This document shows, one piece after another, positions 37,342-47,113 of a stretch of 64,000 nt of DNA. Position 1 is the first letter of the stretch, and each line of letters opens with the position of its first letter. Made by a program: the position numbers and the translations under genes. The DNA lies in assembly GCA_028671895.1 (NCBI GenBank), contig CM053794.1:36286501-36350500 (forward strand), read 5' to 3'. A model generated the notes under the pieces. The model was not told the origin of the DNA. It searched no databases and saw only the letters and a list, made by a program, of their open reading frames with translations. Source of the DNA: Oenanthe sinensis (taxonomy: Eukaryota; Streptophyta; Magnoliopsida; Apiales; Apiaceae).

Positions 37342-40300
37342 ATGGACAAGACTCGAGATGTAAGGCGTGCAAAACCCACTGGCTTCTCTTTCTCTGCACA
37401 CACAAATGTTACTACTCAATCTGGCAAGTAATCAAACATATTTTTTATTCTTATTTATTTTTATTCTTATTTCATTCCTTAGGGATAATTATGTATCTCA
37501 TTTAATGGGGTTTGTCTTTATTTGCATATTCTCTGTGTGTGTCTGTGTGTGTGTTGATTTCCTTATAGACGATGCAAGTCCTTTCTGGGTTTCTTTTATG
37601 TTCCTTGTTTCACTTTTCTTTCTACATTTCTTGATTTTTCTGTGATATGAATTGAAGGTTCAGATTTCAAGAAGTTGAGGAGGGATAAAGTAAGAAGATT
37701 GAGTTTTGTAGATAGAATTTGTGACAACACCCCTGATTCTGAAATGTCTCGTGTTCAATCTGATGATGAAGAGAATGAATATCATCCCTGTGCTACTAAA
37801 AGCAAGAGAATCAAATTACCCAGAAAGGTATCTTTTTTAGATTGGATTGATGGTTTATTTTGTTGTTTGTAGATTGTAAATGGTGGTTTATTCTGACTCT
37901 GCCCTCGGGTTTTTATGTTCAATTTACAGTTTTTCGATGATGGCCAGAATGTTGATCATTCCTCTGTTCCTCGAAAGCTAAGATCAGGTTTGTGATTTTG
38001 AGAATCCTTGATTATTGTTATGAATGTTGATACAAGTTGTTTGTTTTAGATTAGGAACTCACAAATTGTGGTTGGGTTTTCTCAGGACTCTCTGTTTTTT
38101 GTTACTTTATCTGCCTTTTTTTTTGTTTTTACTGGTTTTCAATGTCAGATTCCTTTTCTTCAATTATTTTTGTTTAAGTTTGTGCATCCCAATCTCCCAT
38201 TGTGTTCCTTTTGCTTTTCAGCCAATTGAGTTACTTGAGTATCTCTTTATTCAGTTTGATTAAGTAAATGGATCATAATTCATGTGCGGGTATGATGTGA
38301 AATTATTTTTACGGGTTTTATATCAAATTGACCACCCATCTCACAAAAAAATATCAAGTAGCTATCCAATCTCCACGACAACTCATTTAAGTCACTAAAC
38401 TGTTAAGATATATCATTAATCGTTAATTTTTTTTTTAAAAAAAATTAACGATTAACCCTTAAAAAATATAAGGATGAACCTTAATATTCAAGTATAATAC
38501 AAGTTTGATATAAATACTTGACACTTCATCACAATTTTAACCTTAATCGTTAATTTTTTTTTTAAAAAAGTAACGAAGTGATATATGTTGACAGTTTAGT
38601 GACTTAAACGAGACGCCGTGGAAATTGGGTAGCTACTTGATATTTTTTTGTGAGATGGGTGACCAATTTGATATAAAACCCTTATTTTTACCGGTGAAAA
38701 CTTTACCTTTGAACTTTTGTAGTAAGACTTGATTTTTTTTGTCTACCACATGAGTCTTTAACAAAAGAAAGATTAAAGTAATCCAATCAATAATATTCTT
38801 ATGGTGTAATGACAAATTTAATTTAATTGATAACAGCTACTAGGAAGCGTAGTAGACGGCTCTTTCCAGAGGTAAGAAAGCTGAACCTTTCTGCAAAAGG
38901 GAATGGACCGGTGAAAAGGGATGTGATAAAAAAAATCAAGCTGAAGGTACTTTATTATTTTACTGATTTCACATTGATGTGATATGTGATGAATATCGGT
39001 TGGAGTTTGACCATTGCATTTGTGCAGCAACATGAGGAATCAGAAGGCTCTCAAGGACAGGCTTCTGTAATGCCGATCAGCAAAGACGAGGAAGAAGTTG
39101 TTGAGACTCTGTATGCACTGGCCGAGATGTTTTCAGACTCTGATAAGACAGAGACGGCTAAATCTATAGGTAAACCGTGTAATGCAAAATCTTTTAATTC
39201 TCAAATCTTGTATTGGAATGTCCTCATTCATTAATATTTTTCTTCATCCAATTGGTTTGGTACATTTTCTTTGTTGCTTCTTATAAGAAGCACAGTTTTT
39301 AATTCCTGCATTTAAAGCTTTGCTCCACTTCTTTTTTATATTTCCTTCATCCCCCCCCACCCTTTTGGTAGTTTGTTCATACTAAATAGACTGTTATAAA
39401 ACTGCAGTTCCAGAAGTACAGAAAGACTTACAAACCCCTTTCACCACTACCGCACCAGAGACTGCACAGCACTCATTAAACACAGTAGGTTCGCCTGGTG
39501 AAATTGAAAGATATCAAATTTCAAACCAAAAAACAGAGTTTGATATGTACAGACACATGCAGTACCCAACGGAATCACTGAATTACTTTCCTAAATCTGA
39601 TCGCACGAAAGTTCCAATATTCTCCAAGTCTTCATCTGCCAATGAAAATTGCCCAAGAAAATCTAGTTTTCCCGGTCATTCTCAGCTTAGCCGGGAGACT
39701 GGGTGAGTATATCTTTGCTTGGTTCCATAATTTTTTTCTGGTTTCTCATCCCGCTTTTAACTTTTGTGTGTGATAATCATTTGGCAGATTGAAAATGCCC
39801 ATGCACAACTTAAACTTGGCTAAAGAGATGAACAAAGAGATCGCCGTTGAATCAGTATGCTTCATTTTTCACTTCATATAAGTTACTTTCTTCTTTATAT
39901 AACATTTATTTATAACACTATTTCATATTATTTTTCTAGGTTGCAACTTTCAAGCGACAGAATGAAGTTCGGCTTAGTACCAGGGAGAACAGGAATAATG
40001 GTACAAATTTGTTGTCTTTTAGACTTTTAGTTGATCTCCACTGACTGGTTCTGTATCCCCTCTGCTTTCGGATATCAAAGTGCTGATTTGAGCTAAATTT
40101 TTATTCTTATGTGTTAAAGAAAAAGGCTCAGCATTACGGCCAGGCTTATCTTCAACAAGTGTGCATAGTGCTAAAACTCTGGGATCTCCTGTAAAGTAAT
40201 TCTCTGTCAAACAGCTAATGTTTGGTTCAAAAACCTTCTTTTTTTGGTGTCTCATGTATTAATTATTTCAGGTTGTCTGCTTCTAAACTTCCTACTTGGC

Positions 40301-41700
40301 TTGGTATCTCTACTCGTACTGCCAAATCTTGTTCTTCAAGGAATGTTGCCATAGCTGAAAAGGTATACAAGCTGCACCCAATATGGTGGTCTAGTAGAAC
40401 CTTTTTTATTCAGGTCTGTATATCTTCCTAAGATTAATTTATTCAAGTATTTGATGATAAGAATATTTTTTTGTTATTTACATTTGTACAGGAATCCCAA
40501 TCTGTTGTTGATGAAAAGATGCGGAAGAAATGTTCTACTCATGTTTACATAAGTCGACTCATTAGGGTCTTGAAGGTAACCGAGGCAAAAGACAGTTTGC
40601 CTTTACATGAAGGATTAGTGCAAGTTACAATGTCAGGAGACAAGAAGCTACACATGATAGAGAATGGCTCGACTGGAGTTGTGTTCACCAATGACATAGC
40701 CTGTTCCGGTTGTGAGGACAGCCCAAGCAAACTCAGCAATGCAATTCTCTTGCATACGAGGCTCCGTGATGATCAACAGGTTTCTAAGAATTCCGGGCTG
40801 TGCACTACAGATGAGAAGGTAATTTTATTATTTCAACTACCTCTTGCTTTTCTTTTTGCTTGTTGTAGCTGAACAGAGAATATTTCACCAGAGTTTCAAT
40901 TTCTTCGCTGCTTCGGCTGGAAATTGTGGGGTGGAACATGAAAGTGGTGGACAAGTATATGGACATCGACCAGAATCATCGACACAATCTAATGTTGCTT
41001 TTCTGCATCCATTTACACAAAGTTGTACAAACAGTCCACTATCCGTGCCCAAAAATAGCCATATCTCTACATTTGTTGACTCAGCAGCTGCAGGAGCAGC
41101 ACAAAAGGTGATTTTTTTTTCAAACCCCCTCCCTCCCTCTCCCCCCTATATTTGGTAGGGTGATTTCAAGCTACCGTAGGTTTCCAAGTTCCTATTTCCC
41201 TTGGTTGATCATGTTTTATGGCTTGTTTTCCTCACGGGGTATAAACTCTAAATTACTTGCATTGATTTCAGGTACATATACAACTACCCCCATATTTAAG
41301 CAACTCGATGTCCGGCACATCATCTCTGGCAGGCTTACAAAAACAGCAGCAGCACCAACAATGGCTTTGGGCAGCTCAACTTAGAGCTCCTTGCAAGCCT
41401 GAGGAATTTGCTGCTGCAGCGTCACATGTTCCAAATTGGCAAAACAACAGACAAGATTTTTCCAACATTATGCAGTATAGTCAACTCATTCACCCCGCGG
41501 CACTGGAAGTACTTGGCCCCAGATATATTCCAGTCTCAATACAACAGCAGCATCTTATTTCTAGCACACCCTTATTTCCCAAAACAATGGTGCAAAGGTA
41601 TAATCATCATCAACATTCTACTAGCAACATGGTTAATGGAGGTGTGCTCCGGCCTGATAGTAGAGAAGCCATGCCCTTGGTGTGCAAAGAGCATATCTAG
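37342..41700 (+). CDS. Plant-specific protein of unknown function (At1g75730-like)
   Basis: Thirteen exons splice in frame to 712 residues: 37342-37423, 37658-37827, 37930-37987, 38837-38946, 39028-39169, 39408-39702, 39788-39854, 39940-40000, 40120-40195, 40272-40362, 40492-40818, 40877-41107, 41272-41700. Landmarks are a basic N-terminus with RRLSFVDRI, then EEEVVETLYALAEMF (about 161-175), KLPTWLG, CSTHVYISRLIRVL (about 398-411), and a Gln-rich C-terminal part with QLPPYL, WLWAAQL, PNWQNNRQD and LEVLGPRY. I recognise these as conserved in an uncharacterised plant family. There are no catalytic motifs. The basic and low-complexity composition suggests a nuclear or regulatory role (inference). 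The first intron uses a GC donor (GGCAAGT). Exon 12 is open in a second frame, but only the chosen frame joins exon 13. The intron at 37988-38836 carries a Mutator-like MITE. Confidence 0.88.
38313..38681. mobile_element. Mutator-like MITE with long TIRs
   Basis: A 369-bp element with inverted ends of roughly 100 bp, starting GGGTTTTATATCAAATTG at the left and matching on the reverse strand at the right. It is flanked by an exact 10-bp direct repeat, TTATTTTTAC, at 38303-38312 and 38682-38691. Long TIRs plus a 9-11 bp target duplication are diagnostic of Mutator-like elements. It lies inside intron 3 of the 37342 gene and has no coding capacity. The interior repeats TTAATCGTTAATTTTTT several times, once as an inverted pair. 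Confidence 0.92.
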
Positions 41701-42558
41701 AGTTAAATGGAATGGAGACAAGAGTGTAGCGGGGGAGATGAAACCATATGATGTATATGATGGAGCAATTTGCCCACAGTATATTTTTATCACAGGATCA
41801 TGTCAGCTCTATATATCAAATTATACATGTATTACATATTACATATGACCTACTAGCCTCTTAATAATTTTAAATACCAACATTTGGTCAAATTCATTGG
41901 CAATTTGACATATAAATGGCTCTTGCTGTCGTGATAATAACATATGAAACGAATCAAAGGTTTTGATTGGAACACAAACCTTGTCCAATTATAAATCAAA
42001 ATGCCAAGATTATACATACTAGCATGGGTAGATGGCCTTAACTATTGAAAGAAATAAAATTATTTTTACAAAAACACCTCAGGCCAATTTTGACCGGCTA
42101 GGTCACTTAATACTGATCCGTCTTAACACTGATTCGGATCGTTTCGTAGTCTGAACCGATTTTTAGAACAATGTAGTATAGTATTCCCGACAAAAACTTC
42201 ACTCAACTCAGGCCCTAGGTCATCTAACTAAAAAAGCTTGCAGTCAAATTATTGAACTGTTTAAACCTTTCAATTAGGTTTCTACCGTTAGAAACGGTTA
42301 AAAATCAAATGGAAAAGTGACGTGGAATACTGATGTTACAGTTTAATAGTTAAAATATCATTTAACTCAGATTCCTTGCAGATGGGTTATTCAACTCTGA
42401 AAACTTGCAATTAAGTTATTAAATTATTTAATTATTTTATCTTTTTAATTAAAATATATGTTTTGATTATATATTAAAATTTATTAATTTATAAGGTTAT
42501 ATTAATCTAAAAAATATTAATTTTTTATAAAAGCAATAAGATAATAATTCGTAGGAAG

Positions 42559-42640
<82 letters not shown>

Positions 42641-43913
42641 TATTAATAACTTAATCTTCAAAAAATAGATCACTAAATAATTTATATATTTATTTAGTAA
42701 TTTTTTTATGTATTTTCTTTAACAATATTTTTACTAGCTGGCATGAACAATAATGATGTATTTAATATAAATAATTAAAATTAAAATATTTAATAAGAAT
42801 ACTAATTTACAAAAGTTAGTAGTGAAATTGTTAAGAGAATCATAAATATATACATAAATTTGATGATTTTATATGGTTTACATTATAAATTTTATAATCT
42901 TGATAATTTTTTTTAATAATTTTGTAGTTATTTAGTAGGCAACAAAAATATTTACATTATTTTGTACTTAGAATCATGACTCATTTGTAAATTTTATAAT
43001 ATTGATAAAAATTGATTTATTTATATTAAAATAAATAATTAAGATAATGTCTTTTATATCTAAGCAGTCATTCATTTGCAAGGTTTTTGTATTTGGTGAC
43101 CCACTTGCAAGTTTGGTACAAGTTGAATGATCCTTTTCATTTAACCCTTAAATTTATACATTGTTTTATTACGTGGCAAGTGAGGTGGAGCTGATAAAAA
43201 AATATTTAACGGACTTTCGTTAAAGTCAAACTCAACTTAACGGACATGAAAGTTTTTTAATGTTCAGTGACTAGATTGCAAGGTTTTAGTGATTGAGTTA
43301 TGTATTTGAAAGTTTTTTAAGTTTAATGATCTACTTGCAAGTTGAATGTTATTTCAATGATGAAAATGTCATTTAACCCAATTCAGAAAGTTTCGATGGG
43401 CCTAGCCTGAATCGATTTTTAGAACAATGAGGATAGTATTCACTAATTTAATTTTCCCCCTACTTGTATTGGGACACAACAGTACACACAGATGGGCAGA
43501 GCCCTTCAGTTGGGCCCGTGGGTACAAGTGTTAATTTTCTTGTAAGTAGAAGAAGAGCTTAAGTAGCCCATTTATTTATGGCTAACTGTAGCTCATCTAA
43601 ATTGATTTAACCACATCTAGTGTATACACTAATAGCCAAACGGCCCACACCTCAATATTAAGTAAAAGACTTAAAAATTGGGAGTGGGGACTGGGGAGGT
43701 AGCTTTCAGAGTAGTAACAAAAGGACCAAAACCAGTGAAGTAAACGCCAAGAAACGAATTTACCCAATACCATTACTACTACTAATACTACAGACTACCT
43801 ACCAATCGATATATATATTACAATGTACCTTCAATCTATTACACAGAATAAGATATATATGCATGTATAGCACAAAAATATATACACATACATAGTTTGC
43901 AACATATATATAC
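41701..43913. other. Intergenic between the 37342 gene and the WEB gene
   Basis: No gene is supportable. The stretch contains a long AT microsatellite and a complex of MULE-like inverted-repeat sequence (about 42210-43385) related to 33843-35063. Direct-repeat flanks of about 40 bp surround it (around 42150-42190 and 43405-43445, sharing GATTTTTAGAACAATG). A purine-rich patch with ACTACT repeats near 43770-43800 precedes the WEB start. Confidence 0.5.
42560..42638. repeat. AT dinucleotide microsatellite, ~79 bp
   Basis: About 39 AT units, the longest in the window. Confidence 0.92.
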
Positions 43914-45829
43914 ATGGTGGGAGAAGACATAGACATAGGAGGAGGAGCAGGGAAGATGAAGGGGAACGCAGAAATAGATACAAGTGCGCCATTCCGATCA
44001 GTAAAAGAGGCAGTGGCATTGTTCGGGGAGAGAGTTCTGGCCGGGGATGTCTATCATGCCAACAGGCTTCAACAAGTACGTTACATTTATGTATACATCA
44101 TCCATTATGTTTATGTACACGTGATTACGTGAATCGGTGAATGTAATATTGCCAAGTATTAGCTAGTAGCTACATGACACTCTACATCTTCTCTGTCCGT
44201 GAACCATTTTGTCATTTTTAAACAGGTTAAATTTCGAAATGATGTGATTTTTGTTTGCTGGATATGAGAAAACATTTTTAGTATGGACACAACTCTGACG
44301 TAATGTATGAACATGTAAAAATTGAGAATTTTTGGTGCTGAAAAAGGTTAGGAATGTTGATTATTTGCTTTAAATATATTTCTTTACGGGTTAGTCTATA
44401 ACAACCCAAGCCCATAACTGAATGCATACCAGGCCCAACAACCCACCACAGGTCAGCCCATAAAAAGCTAGCAATTTTAGGTATACATTAGTTATTAACT
44501 TGTCCTTATAAAGGGCCCAAATACACTTTATCTATTCGATGTGGGATGTTACAAACACCCCACCTTATTGGGTCGACGTCCTCGTCGAGCCCATGGACAA
44601 ACTTACGGAACCCGGGCAGTACCTTAGCACTTCCGGCCGGGTAAGGCTCTGATACCATTTATAACAACCCAAGCCCATAACTGAATGCATACCAGGCCCA
44701 ACAACCCACCACAGGTCAGCCCATAAAAAGCTAGCAATTTTAGGTATACATTAGTTATTAACTTGTCCTTATAAAGGGCCCAAATACACTTTATCTATTC
44801 GATGTGGGATGTTACATAGTCAGTGAGAGTTCACAGCTTTAATAATGTTATGAGCAATGCAAGTATTAAAATAAACGATCAGATCATTTATATACCAATG
44901 TTGTGTTTGTATCAGATCATTTATATACTAATGTTGTGTTTGGTTAAAAAGATTGGAATGTAATGGAATGGATTGAAATGTGTAAAAAGAGAAGAAAGTA
45001 ATTGAGGTAGAACGAGAGATTTGAAAAAATATTAGTGATTGCAAAATTTCTATGATGAGAATTGACAAGGAAATGAGTAAGAAGGAGAATTGAGCATTTC
45101 ATCTCAAAGGGGAGGGTTTGAGTTTTAGTCTAGGTTAATAGGAATGAAATGGAATGGGGAAAAAATATTTTTTTTGAAAATTCACCCAATATTAATTCAA
45201 ATCTCATTCCATTCCATTCCAATCTCCCCAACCAAACACAACGTAAATGATTAAAGCTCGATTAAGTTAACTCTTTTCTCAAATTGCCCCCATAATATAT
45301 AAAATAGTTTAACATTAAAAAGTTACTGCTGCAGATGAATAGAGCAAGGGGTGAGGCAGATCACGTACCTTTAAAACTTAACACAATGACGGTAGAATTA
45401 CAAGAGACGAAACAAAACCTTCAAAAGGCTATAGATGAAGGTATGATAATGGCTACTTGTTTATCCTCTTTACAAAAAGAACTCCAACAGACAAAGCGCG
45501 AGCTCCAACAGCTCAAGCAAATAGATCTAAACTCCAAATATCAATCTACCGCGGATCAGGTTGAAGAAGATGTCAAGCATGTTGAGGACGTTACAAAATT
45601 TCAAGTACTGAAATCAGAAACTACTAATCATGAAAAAGATGCCGAGTCTCAGAAGAAAAAATATGTTAGATTCGCAAATGAACCCTGTCTAACAAAATTC
45701 ATTGTACAACATGAAGAAGACCCCGTGCTGGAGAGACACCCTTCACTCAGAAAGAAGAAAAAGAAGCCATTAATACCACTGATCGGAGGGATATTTTCTA
45801 GGAAAAAGGTTAGCAAGGAATCACAATAA
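43914..45829 (+). CDS. WEB-family (DUF827) coiled-coil protein
   Basis: Two exons, 43914-44075 and 45335-45829, encode 218 residues. The N-terminal signature EIDTSAPFRSVKEAVALFGE (about 20-39), followed by RVLAGDVY, is the hallmark of the short WEB proteins (At1g75720 / At3g51220 type). A coiled coil of about 60-120 residues follows, with TVELQETKQNLQ and LQKELQQTKRELQQLK. The tail is very basic, with KKKKKPLIPLIGG and FSRKK. The family founder WEB1 with PMI2 controls chloroplast photorelocation movement. The short members have no established function, so the role here is unknown. The 1.26-kb intron holds a complete TRIM retroelement in antisense orientation and a second MITE-like repeat. Exon 2 itself begins with an in-phase ATG. 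Confidence 0.92.
44397..44816 (-). mobile_element. Complete TRIM (miniature LTR retroelement), identical LTRs
   Basis: Two 157-bp direct repeats, 44397-44553 and 44660-44816, read as identical by eye. The whole is flanked by an exact 5-bp target duplication, TAGTC (44392-44396 and 44817-44821). On the minus strand each LTR starts TGTAACATCCC and ends GGGTTGTTATA. The 106-bp interior has a primer-binding site, TGGTATCAGAGCC (44657-44645 minus), complementary to initiator tRNA-Met and 2 nt from the LTR. A purine-rich AAGGTGGGGTG (about 44566-44556 minus) at the other end serves as polypurine tract. With no coding capacity and 420 bp in total, this fits a TRIM mobilised by another element's proteins. 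It lies in the WEB gene intron, antisense to the gene. Confidence 0.96.
44878..44943. repeat. 33-bp tandem duplication
   Basis: Two near-identical copies of a segment containing CAGATCATTTATATAC and ATGTTGTGTTTG, at 44878-44910 and 44911-44943. The second copy runs into the inverted-repeat element that starts at 44933. Confidence 0.8.
44933..45242. mobile_element. MITE-like element with ~35-bp inverted ends
   Basis: The left end, GTTGTGTTTGGTTAAAAAG, and the right end, GTTGTGTTTGGTTGGGGAG on the reverse strand, match over about 35 bp, continuing through ATTGGAATG and GGAATGG. No target duplication is clear. It lies in the WEB gene intron, about 115 bp from the TRIM. Confidence 0.7.
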
Positions 45830-46676
45830 CACAGGCTGGGCACAAGTTAATTAGCTCATTTTTTAACTTGTTAATAAACGACATGACATGACTGTTACAT
45901 TAGTGTCGGAATACTCAATTCGTAAAATTACTGTGGTGGGGTGCAACGATATATTTGTATGAATTTTTTAAATAAAAAAACTTAAAATTAGCGTACTAGC
46001 ATAAAGGAGACAAGTTTATACTAGCAAAACAGAGTCAAGAAATAAGAATACAAGCTCCAGCGTGTGTATACAAGATATGCACGAGTGCATGAGAGTGGCA
46101 GTTTTAAAGTGTAGTCATTTCATCAAAAAGTGACTACAGTGTCTATTGCTTGGTTTGACTTAAGAGAGGGTGAGTGACTCAGGCTTCTTAGTTTAAGATT
46201 GGTATTGCAAGTTGATGGATTTGTCAAGAACATTGTTGTTCAAAAGAGTGTTGTCTGAAAAATATATCATTGTTTGATAAAATTAATGATATGTACATAT
46301 GTTGTTCAGATGAACTCAAGAATTGTTAATGTGATTGTATATGTTTCCTTTCATTTGGTACCCAGACTAGTGGTCATAGTAGTTTGTTCTAGAGAACAGG
46401 TACATTTTGCAAGACCCTAATTTTGCAGAGTTCTTTACCCAACCATACATAAGAATCTATTAACTGTAAAATTGTGATGCTTATTGAATGGAATGACCGA
46501 AAATATCCTACTTATTTTTCATTAGTCAAGAGATGCATATGACAGATATTTTTAAACGAAGTATGTTTATTTTTTGTTGAGACAGCAGAATCATTTTTAA
46601 CCAATTTATGAATGTATACAAGTAAAGTAAAAGGAGCATGAAAAAAAAACACAATTATACATGTTATACTAGTATA
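45830..46676. other. Intergenic between convergent WEB and 46961 genes
   Basis: No coding sequence, RNA gene or clear repeat recognised. The two 3' untranslated regions must lie here. Confidence 0.5.
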
Positions 46677-46961
46677 TCACACCATAAGATCAGAACTTTT
46701 AGCATCGAAGCATCCTTCTTGAGAAGATTTATTGAAGAATTCAATACAGTCAGAAATTGCTTCATCATAGTGAGAGTTGGATGAGTAATATGATGAGCTG
46801 CAAGAAGTTTTTGGAGGTTCAGACCAATCACATGAACTTCGCCTAGGGAACGACGACCCAGAAGTTGAGGATGTCATTCTCGTAGACCGATGTTTTCCAG
46901 AAGAAGGGAATGGAAAAACAAACCCCATGAGAATTCTTCGAAATCGATTAAAGTGCTTCAT
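46677..46961 (-). CDS. Small Ser-rich plant protein with conserved C-terminal EAISDCIEF motif
   Basis: A single-exon frame of 94 residues from the ATG at 46961: MKHFNRFRRILMG, then a Ser/Thr-rich middle (GSSFPRRSS and EPPKTSCSSSYY), then HYDEAISDCIEFFNKSS and a C-terminal SSDLMV. I recognise the Y-x-E-A-I-x-D-C-I-E-F-N-x-S motif from short plant proteins often labelled Josephin-like without experimental support. No Josephin protease residues are visible, so I assign no function. The same frame stays open to an ATG at 47063, giving 128 residues, but the added segment looks non-coding in composition. The overlapping upstream ORF at 46958-47113 also favours the downstream start. Confidence 0.65.
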   Translation of the reverse strand: MKHFNRFRRILMGFVFPFPSSGKHRSTRMTSSTSGSSFPRRSSCDWSEPPKTSCSSSYYSSNSHYDEAISDCIEFFNKSSQEGCFDAKSSDLMV

Positions 46962-47113
46962 GGAAGAGATATTAAACTTTGGAGAAGAATTTTGATTGTA
47001 GGGGCATTGTTCAATATCTTTAACTTGAATGACAAAGCTCTCTCTTTGAGACTTGTTATACATTCTTCAATGTTTGCCACAGAGTCTCCAAGAAGTTGTA
47101 ATGCTATGATCAT
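46958..47113 (-). CDS. 51-codon upstream ORF overlapping the next start codon (ATGA)
   Basis: A frame starting MIIALQLLGDSVANIEECI and ending SLISLP has its TGA overlapping the ATG at 46961 in an ATGA arrangement. Its composition (regular Leu/Ile heptads, LKERALSFKLKILN) is more protein-like than the same DNA in the neighbouring frame. It faintly resembles the C-terminal helix of DUF241/BPS1-like proteins. It could be a regulatory uORF in the leader of the 46961 gene, a microprotein, or a pseudogene fragment. Confidence 0.35.
   Translation of the reverse strand: MIIALQLLGDSVANIEECITSLKERALSFKLKILNNAPTIKILLQSLISLP

Noticed and set aside
40926..41111. Second open frame across exon 12 of the 37342 gene, with a protein-like appearance
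   Set aside because: In this frame the join to exon 13 hits a stop within nine codons. The other frame joins exons 11, 12 and 13 in phase and matches the Gln-rich C-terminus I recognise from the family.
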